Shown here piece after piece: positions 22,899 through 33,218 of a stretch of DNA of 64,000 nucleotides (its first letter is position 1; the number at the start of each line of letters is the position of its first letter). The notes beneath the pieces are model-generated. The model worked only from the letters and a program-made list of their open reading frames with translations, was not told where the DNA came from and ran no database searches. The position numbers and the translations under genes were made by a program. The DNA is from Fonsecaea monophora. Its lineage: Eukaryota > Ascomycota > Eurotiomycetes > Chaetothyriales > Herpotrichiellaceae. The DNA lies in NCBI RefSeq assembly GCF_001642475.1, contig NW_019173985.1, positions 62,001-126,000 of the forward strand. The letters are read 5' to 3'.

Positions 22899-24810
22899 TC
22901 ATGATGTCAGTCGATTCTCGTGCTGGAGATATCGTTGGCACAAACGAACAGTACAACCAGAAGACAATGTATGCCAAACATGAAGATATCCTCTTACGTT
23001 TAGACGGCGGTGACGAGGAGGTTGTAACAAACATCAGCGCTACTGTCACACTCAAATTCGAGAAAGGCGAAAAGTAAGTCATGTTAACCTTTCATTCTAC
23101 TCGTCAATACTTACAATCTTCTCAGGTATTCAAACGACAATCGCACGCGATGTGTCGAATCTTTCAAGGACCCATCATAAAACTGTGTCGATCTCATTCT
23201 CCTCTGGGTGGGTCATTGCCTGCGTCATGGATTCTTTGCAGATGGGCAAACACTACCCGAAGTCCTCTCTGCTGCTAAAAGACGAAGAGATCGTACATTG
23301 CGATATAAATACCCACACTAGCCCGCTATCGCCAAAGTTCATGAACATCAACATGAACGACTCAAGATTGACCACGCAGCCACTGTGAGTCAGGTTCGGA
23401 GCACAGTTGATGTTCTCGGTACACAGACTGGCTTCCTAACTCGCCTAGTCTCACATGATGTCCGGAGTGAGTCTGCAAAGAACCTCGCACAGCTTCCAAA
23501 GCATCTTATGCAGACGCATAACAGCGGCATTGCCCGTGCAATGAGTCATACAAAAAAGAGAATGGGAAAAAACTACAACAAGGACAAAGATAACCCCTTG
23601 AATGTATAGAAGGCCACAAACAAAGAGACAAGAATTGACAATCGCCTCATCCAGACTCAGTCACCATTCCCAAAGCCAAATCATCAGGAAATGAGGAAGA
23701 TCATAGATGATGCTGTTGTTGTTCATGCAGATGATATTCAACGAACTACTACTCGCGACATCTCATTCTTCCTTAGTTCGACCCCTGGTAGGGACTACGA
23801 CGGCTATCATGAATATTGCCAAGGTCGCGAAAAATATGGCCGCAGTACACTCATGGAAATGTACCACGAGTGGGCCGCAGGGGTCGCAGAGGCATCAGAT
23901 GATCCGCCATTATTAAAGCGACAAGGATTCGACGATGGTATTGCACTATTACCAACTACCTCGTCTAGTCAAGATCTTCAACCTAGTCATCAATCATCAA
24001 ATGTTCTACCCCCAGGTCGCATTCAGGCATTAATCAACCATCGATCTATCAGCCAGCAAATCGTCAGGAACCTACTTTCTGACCATTAGATCCTCATCTT
24101 TTGGACCCTCAGTCGCCACTTCCTATTACCATGCCGCGCATCCTCCCAGTCTGACTCTCCCGGAGTCTATATCTACCGTGGATGAAAATCTCGAATCCCT
24201 TGAACCGCTCGAGCCCCTTGTACCCCAAGAACAACAGGAGCTCGGGATCCTCAATGAGAAAGATATGGCTGGAAGTCTATAGGAGACGCTTCATAGCCCT
24301 ATCGTCGATGAGACAACTGCTGCCGCTAGTCCAGACTCTGGAGCCCTTCTGTTGAGCCTTGATGAAGCTCGATCACAACTCGAACGTGGAGGCACAGACT
24401 TTCCCACTTCTCTGCTTCACAAGCCAGACCCGACAGAGTTTGTCCTCTACTTCTCACGATATCATAAGGTAAACAACAACGGCTTGAAAGGAGCAGTTTC
24501 AAACCATTGCTGGACGGCGCTCGAACTTTGCAAGAGAATCAGAATGATACCTTTTAAAGGATGCACATCGACTTGTGATGCAGTATCAGCATTCAATGGA
24601 TTCGAGACTTCCTCTAAATGCATCATTCGACAGGTAACGTATGTCATCGATTGAAGCTGAAGGTTGACAGACAAACAACAGGCCCTGAATGGGATGGGCA
24701 TTTCGCATGGTTTTCAATTTCAGCATCCTTGACATCACGACTTTTGACAAATACACCCAGGTCAAGTGGTGGTCAAGTAGTGTGCTCCGTATACATCGCA
24801 GAGATAAGGT
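22899..24810 (+). pseudogene. Decayed gene of unknown family
   Basis: A chain of protein-like frames on one strand is broken by stops and shifts. An ATG at 22899 opens about 60 codons ending at a good donor (GTAAGT), but the spliced continuation soon stops. A second frame reads GQTLPEVLSAAKRRR, TAG (23319), then IDHAATVSQVRSTVDVLGTQ to TAG (23607). In the same frame it continues through a 133-codon block containing DYDGYHEYCQGREKYGRST and MEMYHEWAAG to TAG (24087). A shift into another frame continues STVDENLESLEPLEPLVPQ, TAG (24280), then SLDEARSQLERGGTDFPTSLLHKPDPTEFVLYFSRYHK, with further frames to about 24810. I do not recognise the family; parts look coiled-coil. Some breaks may be unrecognised introns, but the in-frame TAGs without splice signals nearby argue for decay. 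Confidence 0.55.
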
Positions 24811-24888
24811 AAGCTGTACCTCGAACACCTCACATCACTAAGGTTTCATGCTTTGCTTTGAGGCAGGAGTCTTCTTCTCCCTCTCTCG

Positions 24889-25545
24889 CTACATCTCCCC
24901 AACATGCAACAATCTCGCGTGATTGACATCTGAGCCCTCCATATGGTTCATGGCCTGTCCGTGATACTTCTGAAATCCTTCCGTATTCGTATATTTCAAG
25001 TGTTGTTCCATGTTGTCCCAGCCAGTGAAGAGGACGAACTGCTGTTCCTTTAGTTCCTCGCCTTCACTTGAAGGGTCGTATCCTCTGTCGAGGCGCCACC
25101 CCCCTGCGATCCGCCCCGGTTCCCCCACCACTGACTCCAAGGCGTGTCTGATGTCCTGTACTACAGCCGCGAATTGGCTCCTGTGCCCGTCCTTGACGAA
25201 GAACCGATCAACCGAGAGGACATCATGGCGGAGCAGCAGCGGGTCGACGCGCTGGTCAATGTCGAGATGAAACATCCACTCCACCGTGACCTGGTCCCTA
25301 AGCAGGCGGAGGATTTCCTGGTTCTCTGCGCCGGGGATGAACTCGCGCATGTGAAACTCGACAGACGGCCACGATCCCAGGATGAATATCACTTCGGGGT
25401 CCTCGATGCAGTGGTAATACCAGAATTCGTGCCCGCTGGCCTGTTCCATGGCGGTCTTGGCCTGCGCGAGATGCGCGCGCAGCGACGGCGTCGAGGCCGT
25501 GGTGCCCTTGTGGAGGCGCAGGTGAGCGAGCTCGGTGACGGGCAT
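24889..25545 (-). CDS. ABM-like (dimeric alpha-beta barrel) domain protein
   Basis: This is a single exon of 218 residues. The N-terminal half (about 1-100) resembles antibiotic-biosynthesis-monooxygenase-type ferredoxin-like folds of fungal proteins (VTELAHLRLHKGT; HEFWYYHCIEDPEVIFILGSW; a hydrophobic strand-helix pattern). A second similar half (about 105-215) has LSVDRFFVKDGHRSQF and QQFVLFTGWDNMEQHLKY. Such two-domain proteins are common and mostly uncharacterised in filamentous fungi; some relatives are cofactor-free oxygenases or stress-responsive dimers. The substrate is unknown. It stands alone and is not in a biosynthetic cluster. The ATG at 25545 starts immediately before the first strand. 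Confidence 0.75.
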   Translation of the reverse strand: MPVTELAHLRLHKGTTASTPSLRAHLAQAKTAMEQASGHEFWYYHCIEDPEVIFILGSWPSVEFHMREFIPGAENQEILRLLRDQVTVEWMFHLDIDQRVDPLLLRHDVLSVDRFFVKDGHRSQFAAVVQDIRHALESVVGEPGRIAGGWRLDRGYDPSSEGEELKEQQFVLFTGWDNMEQHLKYTNTEGFQKYHGQAMNHMEGSDVNHARLLHVGEM

Positions 25546-26275
25546 TGTTGTTGTCGATTGTTGAGTGTTGAGTGTCGAGCGTCAATTGTCAAGGCGGTGG
25601 CGGTGCGTGTGGGTGAGGGTGAGGTGGGGGAGGATTCTGGATGCGGTCGACAGGTAGAGGATTCGTGGAACACTACCTACTGTATGTACTAGGCAGTACC
25701 CGATACTAGGTACCAGGTCCTAGGTCCTATGTACTAGGTAGATAGGTAGGTAGGTAGGTAGGTTGTCAAGGAACGCGTTACTCAGTCCTCAGTGTTCAGT
25801 ACTTGTTTCTCGTAGTCTTGCTTGTATTTCCGTGCCCGAAAGCATTGGAAGAATACTCGAAAATGTATATAACATATCTGGCGTAGAAGTATATCGATGA
25901 TGTCCTCGGACGATACGTCACATACTTTCTGCCTGCGATGATGATTATGATCGCCAGGCTCCCAAACGCTTCGCCACGAACCGAGTTATGAATACCTATT
26001 TGGGAAGATGTCACGGAGCCGAGTACATAATCGGTATTAACTCGTACATGTACGTCTAATCGGGTCGTTACGGTGCGTGTCATTAATAAATTCGCCATGT
26101 GGCATTGACCGGATCCTCGTTTGATGATAGAGAGAGATGCTCCGCTCATTCCTTTTGCAGATTTTCCCAGCTATGTACAATTGTAACCGTCTCTATCTCC
26201 ACTATATACGATCTCAGGTATACCAAATATTCCTGAGCCCAGGGTATGTAGATGCGACATCGCATCTAGTCTTCC
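25546..26275. other. Intergenic, repeat-rich upstream of ABM gene
   Basis: This lies between the ABM gene start and the ribonuclease T2 stop. It contains the GTACTAGG/GGTA-rich patch at 25684-25763. No gene is seen. Confidence 0.5.
25684..25763. repeat. CTAGGTAC-rich patch ending in (GGTA)n
   Basis: Several overlapping near-palindromic units (TACTAGG, TAGGTACC, TCCTAGGTCC) run into a GGTA tetranucleotide array at about 25737-25763. Similar GTACCTAGGTA-like patches recur elsewhere in the window (for example near 47510 and 47610). Confidence 0.8.
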
Positions 26276-27412
26276 TGTACGGAGCCCGGCGTCGGCTCGT
26301 AGTAGTGGATCGCGCCCTTGGCCTTTGCACAGGTCGTGTTTGGAGCAGTAGCATTGACCGGAATGGAATTGCCGTCTTGAGGACGTCCGACAACCTAGAT
26401 ACACGCAGAATTCGTTAGTCATGAGAGCCTGAAGCAGATTTTCCCTTTATGGGGGGGGGCTGTCCTGGGGAATGCCACTCACATGCATATAGTACCACAC
26501 TTCGCTGAGGACGGTGCGCCCGCTGTCGGTGCTATTGGCTGCCATTCCCTCCTTCGTCGTATTATATCTTGGCCCTGAACATCCGATATACGGCACCGCA
26601 CCGTACTTTTTGGCCAACTGTCCTTGAATGGCACTCAACGAATAGGTCGTGCTATTACTGGGAACAATCTTGGCCTCGTTCAGCCACTCCCATGTCGGCA
26701 ATCTCTTGTAATACTTGATGGCTGTCTCGAAGAAATCCACCACATCCTCGTGTTCGACGTACTCCGGCCCGTAGCAAGGCAGATCAAAGGTTGAGTAACA
26801 AGTCGCATGTTTGGAGAATTCGTGGCCCCAGAAATCGTGGTTTGGCGCCCCTTGGTTGATCCAGAACTTGTTCATCCAGTCCAACAGGTCAAATCGTCCA
26901 AAGGGCTCGAGGAACGTGCCCACATTCGGCCCCGTATAAGCCGGTACCACGGTTCCGTTCGGCAGGCCATTTGTCGTGTTCGGCGCCGGAGCAGGATCGT
27001 ACTGACGATTCAAATCGCAATATTGCGTAAATGAACCATTGCAGAAGTCCGGCCAAAGTCCGTGAAGCGTGAAAGAATTGGGTGGTAGCTTTTGGCCTTG
27101 AGCTTCGAGACCAGTATAGGTATTCCAAAATTGGGTGCTGAGCAAAAGACCCCCAAAGGTTTCGGTGCAACAGGTGTCGACTTGATCGGCAGTAGCTTGT
27201 GAAGAGCAGGAGAGAACAGCAGGTTCTGAGGGTAGCAATTGGTGAGATATTCTCTCGTAGTTGTTCGAAAGACAACAGCTCGAATATAGGGCTGATGCCG
27301 ATGTTCACTTACCGAGGATGCAAGTGTGGTTCTGTTTGCTCTCACCGTATAGAGAGGCTTTGACAGCACTCACTAGGCCAAGCAAGAAGGCGGTAGACTT
27401 TAGTGAAGCCAT
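26276..27412 (-). CDS. Ribonuclease T2 family, secreted
   Basis: Three exons, 27313-27412, 26483-27235 and 26276-26394 (introns of 77 and 88 bases), give 323 residues. A signal peptide lies at about 1-19 (MASLKSTAFLLGLVSAVKA). Both active-site blocks are present: CAS I (FTLHGLWPDFCNG, catalytic His, about residue 88) and CAS II (WGHEFSKHATCY, second His and Lys, about 167-176). CAS II reads HEFSKHATC where HEW-KHGTC is common. Cysteines such as VDTCCTETF fit the conserved disulfides, and several NTT/NST glycosylation sites occur. Family members cleave RNA through a 2',3'-cyclic intermediate; fungal members are secreted or vacuolar and serve in nutrient scavenging or stress. Exon 3 supplies VVGRPQDGNSIPVN and the end. 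A TATATAAGG element lies about 112-120 bases upstream. Confidence 0.93.
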
Positions 27413-28238
27413 GTCGGACTAAAGTCTCTGACCTGAGGGTGTTGGGGGAGACGAGGCTGCAATTGGTAGTGAAGACAGAATAAGCTTCCTTGCACTGAAC
27501 ATCCTGGAGGGAAAAAGCGACCTTATATACCAGCTTACATAGCTGGAGCATGCCTGCAGTAGCTTCGGCGTGGTCCTCTTGCCTGGACCATGTCGGCAGG
27601 GTATCTTCGCAAGACGATCTCGCATCTGCAGGAATCCATCATGCTCTCCACACCACGGGATGGTGATCAGGCGGGAGAGCTGGAGCTTTCGACGAGTCGC
27701 AGAGCGTGATTCATGCACCTGCACTCCATAGGTCGAGCCTGGAACAAAATTAGGGAAACCGTGCAAAAGCTCTCGCCAAAAATGCAAGTAATCAGTATGG
27801 TGACAGCATGATGGACTCAATGGAACATGGCGTGCATTGGTACAAAGCTGTACTTGTAGATTGCGTGCATGATTGATTGGTCGATGAGATAACGGAAGAC
27901 GGGGAATTGGGGAGGCGAACATGGGAACTGACAACAGGGTTACATGGAAACCGAGGACCATCAGGATGTTGGACGTTGCGTAACCACTGGCTCGGAATTC
28001 GCCGCGATCGAAGAACAAAACAATAGCCAAAGGTCAAGACCGAGATTGGCCTCGTAACGTGCTCTTCTTCTTGTCCGGGAAGTGAACGCTCGTACTCGGA
28101 GGTGTATACTCGTAGTTGATCTATGTCATTGCAACATGCTGGTACAATTCGACAAGGGAGAAAGAGGGAGCCACCCCAGAAAGAATTACTCGTATAGTAT
28201 CTAATTTCCGCCGAGGGTAACCAATCACTAGAAGAAAG
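27413..28238. promoter_or_regulatory. Ribonuclease T2 upstream region with TATA box
   Basis: This contains TATATAAGG (minus strand) at about 27521-27529, a reasonable TATA position for the ribonuclease start at 27412. A 203-codon open frame on the minus strand (27419-28030) shows no family and is judged chance. Confidence 0.45.
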
Positions 28239-29333
28239 TCATTCATCCGGACGATAGTCGGTCTGCCCGAGCATTTCCTGTCCTTTTGGCAAGTCGGGCG
28301 CACTCGTCGCAGTTGGCTGGACCGGAGCTCGATTGGCTGCAGCATTGAGCCGTTCATCTAACGCTTTGAGGGCCAGTGCGCGCCGTCGTTCGGCCTCTTC
28401 CCGTTTGCTCATGCCTCGTGCTCCGCGGGCGTGTTTGTTGAAACTGGGAAGGCCTGCCTCCCCCCTTGCGGCGGCTTGTTCATTCCCACTCGCGATTTCT
28501 TCCTCAGAGAAAGGTGTGCATATCTTCAGATTACACAACAGAATGTAGACCTGATCGCAGAAAGCGGCAACTGGCGCCTGCATGACATCAGGAAAGAAGG
28601 TTGCAAAGGCGAACGTTTCGCTGGCATCACCCTTCAAGCCCCGACCATCAGTCCCCGATCCCGACAGATCAGGCTGGCGCTTGTAGAAGCGGAGGTATGT
28701 CCAAGTTGTTATCAATCCATACCATGCGAGGAAAAGGCCAACATCGGTGCCGATGATCAGTCCGGAGAGGGTGTTTAGCGCGAGGAAAACTGCAGGGAAA
28801 TGCTTGACACGCATCTTGATCATGCCCTTGTATATGCTGACGGTATGCTCGGGAACGAGCTGCTTAAAGGCAACTAGGAAGGCCGCCTGTGTCGAAATAC
28901 CACCAGCGATGGGAGTCATGGCTCTTTCAGGATTGCCCGTAATGGCTCCCCAAAGGATGTAGGTTGGCACCATCAGCAAGTTGGGTATTATAGATGAGAT
29001 CAGGATAACGTAAACAAAACCCTGAGTTCCCCATGCTCTTTCCAGGTATTTTCCACCAAAGAAAATATTGACGCCGTTGATGAGGAGGGTAAGGATATTT
29101 TGCTCAACAAAGGTTGCGCTCAGGAACGTCCAAGGATACCACAGACATTGTGAAGGAACCAAGGCTAAGTATGGGACGATGGGTCGTACGGGTGGGTTTG
29201 TCGTTGTCGGATCGCCAACACTGGCATTATCTGTTGACAGCCTCCATCGCGCGATGTTGTAGAGGAAGGATAAGGACACAATAGTCCCAAGCAGGACCCG
29301 AGTGACAGGAGGGAGGTTGATGCGAATGGCCAT
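28239..29333 (-). CDS. TMEM115/DUF1751 rhomboid-like Golgi membrane protein
   Basis: This is a single exon of 364 residues. Hydrophobic segments begin at about residue 10 (VLLGTIVSLSFLYNIA), 75 (FVEQNILTLLINGVN), 105 (FVYVILISSIIPNLLMVPTYILW) and 180-210 (FLALNTLSGLIIGTDVGLFLAWYGLITTWTYLRFY). The soluble tail (about 235-364) is charged. The pattern FVEQNIL-LLINGVNIFFGGKYLERAWG matches the rhomboid-like TMEM115 family (eukaryotic integral membrane DUF1751). The human member is a Golgi protein affecting retrograde traffic; no serine-protease dyad is expected. It is downstream of and co-directional with ribonuclease T2, with no sign of functional coupling. Confidence 0.88.
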   Translation of the reverse strand: MAIRINLPPVTRVLLGTIVSLSFLYNIARWRLSTDNASVGDPTTTNPPVRPIVPYLALVPSQCLWYPWTFLSATFVEQNILTLLINGVNIFFGGKYLERAWGTQGFVYVILISSIIPNLLMVPTYILWGAITGNPERAMTPIAGGISTQAAFLVAFKQLVPEHTVSIYKGMIKMRVKHFPAVFLALNTLSGLIIGTDVGLFLAWYGLITTWTYLRFYKRQPDLSGSGTDGRGLKGDASETFAFATFFPDVMQAPVAAFCDQVYILLCNLKICTPFSEEEIASGNEQAAARGEAGLPSFNKHARGARGMSKREEAERRRALALKALDERLNAAANRAPVQPTATSAPDLPKGQEMLGQTDYRPDE

Positions 29334-30675
29334 TGCGGAGGGATCGAAGGGCTCAATTCACATCCCGACGCTGCCAGAGATGACCGAGATGCTGATGACC
29401 GTCACGGGACAGTCGAGATGTCTGCGGCAGTATGTATGGAGGTCGTATTCTGATGCAGGAACCCAAAAAGTCGATTGAATCCAAGGCTCAGGCTCAGGCT
29501 CAGGCTCAGGCGCAGGCGCAGGCGTAGGCGCAGGGAGTTAGTTGCCTAGCCACTTCTGAAGCGCATGCAGCCGATGCTAACTACAACGGGCACGAACGAG
29601 GAGGTGGCACTGGTGGCTGGATTTCTTTAGGCAACGATCCTGACCACACCGATCCTGTGGGGATCTGGATATGCTCGTAAGTATCGTAGAGGAACACCGC
29701 AAGAGGATATTTTGAAGATGTATCTAGGTGATTGTCGACAGCTGTCATATCATTTGATTATATTTGTCCCTCGTGACCGGCCACCATTAGCACTCCCATT
29801 GGCATTTACTGGATTAAACCTCTTTCCTTGGTCAGTGGCCTCAAAGATCGGCTGTCACGAGATACACTGACATGTCGATGGAGACGATAAGTTGTACGAG
29901 CAGGTTGGCTGCACTTCAGTACCTGTAGGCAAAGGCTGGACACACCTGAAACTCGAATAGCCCAGCTGCAGGTAATTGATTGGTCCCAAGCGGGGGTCCC
30001 TGACTCCCTGGGGGTTGCAGGTGGGTGCCAGGGACACAGTGCTTGGCTCTTCCGCCAAAAACCCACTAACGAAGTGGCCCCAAGTAGTTAGAGGGGTCCT
30101 CCCCCCAAAGCCCCCCAAAGCGCTGCCACATATCCCAGGCCCAAGCGCCCTAGCAGCCTCTCAGCCTAGTGGCCTCTAGTGGCTAACAGGCGTGTTTTCT
30201 CGGTTCTCACAAGTGACAAAGTGACAGACAACCTTGCCCTGTCCATCCCATCCCATCCCATCGCAAAAAACTCATCTCCCATCACCACTTTCTCTTCTTC
30301 AAGAACCATTGCGAATTGGTCATTACCCATCTGCACACCTCAAAACTTCTTTTTACTTTCAGACCTGTACATTTAACCCACGATCGAGACCTCTCAGGAC
30401 CTTTGTTTCATTATTTTGTTTGCGCCCGACTAATAGCTTCCACTCTCATTTTCGCCCAGCGGCAATCCATCGCTACTCTCCCTCACAATCCTAACGACAT
30501 CGGGGAGGAGTTAGGTCATCTTGCGCACGTCTCATTTCTGTAGTCTCCGTCGTCCAGTTGACTGAGCCTCTCCATTCTCCGTTCAGTGGACTGCGATTTG
30601 CCGACTAACACTCCTCAAACTGGGACACGAACAAAACGACTCTGTGGCGGCCTGCAGTTCAAGCGGAATGTCGGC
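29334..30675. other. Divergent intergenic region between TMEM115-like and LisH-WD40 genes
   Basis: This holds the promoters of both neighbours. It includes a hexamer array at 29485-29532, a C-rich stretch around 30085-30125 and a pyrimidine-rich leader region from about 30240 that likely belongs to the LisH-WD40 gene 5' UTR. No gene is recognised. Confidence 0.5.
29485..29532. repeat. Hexanucleotide array GGCTCA/GGCGCA
   Basis: Eight hexamers in tandem: four GGCTCA, then GGCGCA, GGCGCA, GGCGTA, GGCGCA. It lies upstream of the TMEM115-like gene, about 150 bases before its start codon. Confidence 0.95.
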
Positions 30676-32975
30676 ATGGAGACCGACGCTGCATCAACAT
30701 TCAGTGCAAAGCCTCCTCCGCTGACTTCGGACCAACTGAATTATCTTATATGGAGGTGCGCGCGCGTCTGTTCCTGTCTCTTGTTATGGGCTGTTCCCAG
30801 CGATACTGACGAATTTTCGCAGATATCTTCAGGAATCAGGTAGGGCCGCGTTCCCGGGATCCACCGCTGCGTACGAACGCACTAAACCAATCCTAATAGG
30901 CTACGCTGAGGCTGCGGTCAAGCTTCAACGCGATTGGAATGTCAACGCAGAAAGCCTCCCATTTGCGAAATGTGTCCAAGGCCACGCCCTGGTTTCTCTT
31001 GTGCAAAAAGGTCTCCGCTATCACCACTTGTCGCTCACGATTGATGAGGTATTCCAACCCACTCAACTGCAGGTAGGAATTGTGCACCTACTAACCCCGA
31101 TTTAGAATGGCCGGCCTTCGAAACAGCTCAATCCATCCATGTTCTTCTTTGGCCCCGAGAGCGAGAAACCCCCCCGCGAACGGCCTGATGAGCCGATCAT
31201 TTCGGCACCTTCACCAATCGAGTCCGTCACGGATCCCCGAAGACAACCTCGCGATGGCATGACAAACGGTCTTCAGGAAGCCCTGGCTGCCCAACCGGCT
31301 GTCAAACGAGGCAGGAAGACAGCACCTAGCTCGGAACGAACTGGAAGCGTTGCGCGCAAACCTTCAGCATCTGCAAATCGACATGGTCATTCATCCGCCA
31401 TGGACGTGGACATGCTAAACGGCCATCTTGCCTCTCACGCCGACGCCAGATCTCCGTCTGCCACCGAGCCGGGAGCTGATGAGAGCGGCCCACTTACTAA
31501 TGGTATCAAGGCTGATGAGCGTATGGATATCGATGAAGATTCTCTAGCCGCAGATCATCACAACCATGAACCACACATTGAGGTCGTGCTGCCGACTGTC
31601 CATACTCTAGCCACGGGGCACAGCGTCGGTATTCAAGTTGCTCCTGCCAAAGTTGCAAACCTTTCCGCATCCACTACCATCCTTGAGCTGCCCCCCAATC
31701 CTGGCTCTGAAATACCCAAGTCCATTAGTCGAATTCAATGGAGACCTGGGGACGACAACCTGCTGACAGCAATGGGGGATGATTTTTGTGGGTTCTGGAC
31801 AGCTGCCGACCAAGCTTCAGACGCCGTTGGATCACCCAGCTTTCAAGAGCTGCTAGAATCGAGAGATGAAAAATCTATCAGTTCAATGGCATGGGAGCCA
31901 AATGGAGAACTGCTTGCAGTTGCGACGTTCAGCGCCCGCTTTGGGCAGATACATATGTTTGACGGTCAGGACCACTCTATGCTCGAGGCCCTACCGGCAT
32001 CGCAAAGAGCAATTGCCTCTCTGCTGTGGCTTCAACAAGGTTCGCGCTTGCTCGGCCTCGCTCCCTATGACGCTGAGACTACGAACCCTGACCACGGCGG
32101 TGGTTCCTCTATCCTTCTCTGGGATCTATCTCGATTATCCGGCCTTGCCGAACCTTCATCGGTCCCTATCCCCGAAATACTTGTGGATTTGGATAGTACA
32201 TTTGTTGGTGGAGCTGGCATTGTTTGTGCTGCGGGGGAGAACGCAGTCTACCTCTGTCGCGCCTTCACAACTATCGCGATCGAGCGGAAGTGGGCTTCGG
32301 ATGTCAGCGAGGAAGACCAATGGACCTTCATCAGGTGCACCGTGCAAGGGACCAGGCATGGGGAAAGCGAGGTCATCTTGTTTGCTGCGTCCGCCGACAC
32401 CGGTACCCTATGGATGCCAGCCCAGAACGTGTTCAGAAGAGGCGCACATGATTCACCTATTACAGGCCTCGAAATCCGGCATCGCATCCCTGGCACGTCG
32501 CTTCCTGCGTCGAGACACGAGTTTGCAACTTCGTCCATGGACGGAACTATCAAAGTTTGGCAGTACGATGTGATGAGCAATTCGTTAACGTCAGTGTGCA
32601 AACTCATCATCGGACATGGCTCGCCTATCATGACGCTATCGTATTCTCCCGATGGCTTCTGCTTGGCAGGAGCCAGCTATGATGCTGCTCGCATCTGGAA
32701 CGCCGAGCATAGCCACAACCTGATGGCAACTTGGAAGGACGAACAGAACTTATGGAAGGGTGCACAGCTGAAGGATGATGACATTCTGAGTACTTGTAAC
32801 TCTGCGAGTGTTGACCTCGATACGATTCACCCGACTTATCATACATTGGCTTGGGACGGCCAGAGTAAAAGGCTCGCTTTCGGCCTAGGATCTCAGGTAA
32901 GCATCGTTCATCCCGCCCAGTTCCATCGTGCTGCGCTCACATGTTCAGGTTGCTCTCATGCATTTGCAACGATGA
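30676..32975 (+). CDS. TBL1/Sif2-like LisH and WD40 protein
   Basis: Five exons, 30676-30755, 30823-30839 (17 bases), 30900-31048, 31106-32896 and 32949-32975, give 687 residues. The LisH motif (about residues 18-50) is assembled across three exons: LNYLIWRYLQESGYAEAAVKLQRDW. A disordered, charged linker (about 80-200) follows. WD40 repeats lie at about 210-680 (SISRIQWRPGDDNLL; SSMAWEPNGELLAVATF; FATSSMDGTIKVWQYD; PIMTLSYSPDGFCLAGAS). The final exon encodes only VALMHLQR and stop. In yeast Sif2 and in human TBL1/TBLR1 such proteins are subunits of Set3C or NCoR/SMRT histone-deacetylase co-repressor complexes; LisH mediates tetramerisation. A nuclear co-repressor role is inferred. Introns are 52-67 bases. 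Confidence 0.92.
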
Positions 32976-33218
32976 AAATCTTCCTTGCGCTAGCCAGTGT
33001 CAGCTCGATCTGAGACTCGATGTACTACTAATATGTATGACCATCAGCATCTAGGGTATTGATGCATGTCCAATTGTTGTTGGCGCTCTCTCCTGGATAA
33101 TCGAACGCTATGGTCAAAGAGATATTAAAACCGGGTGTAATGAACATACAGGTGGAAGCAATGAAGACCGGTACTTTCCAAGGTTGGGCAACACCAGTAA
33201 CCCTTTGACCCTCATTAA

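Noticed and set aside
27419..28030. 203-codon minus-strand frame upstream of ribonuclease T2
   Set aside because: It covers the TATA element and ribonuclease promoter and has no recognisable features.
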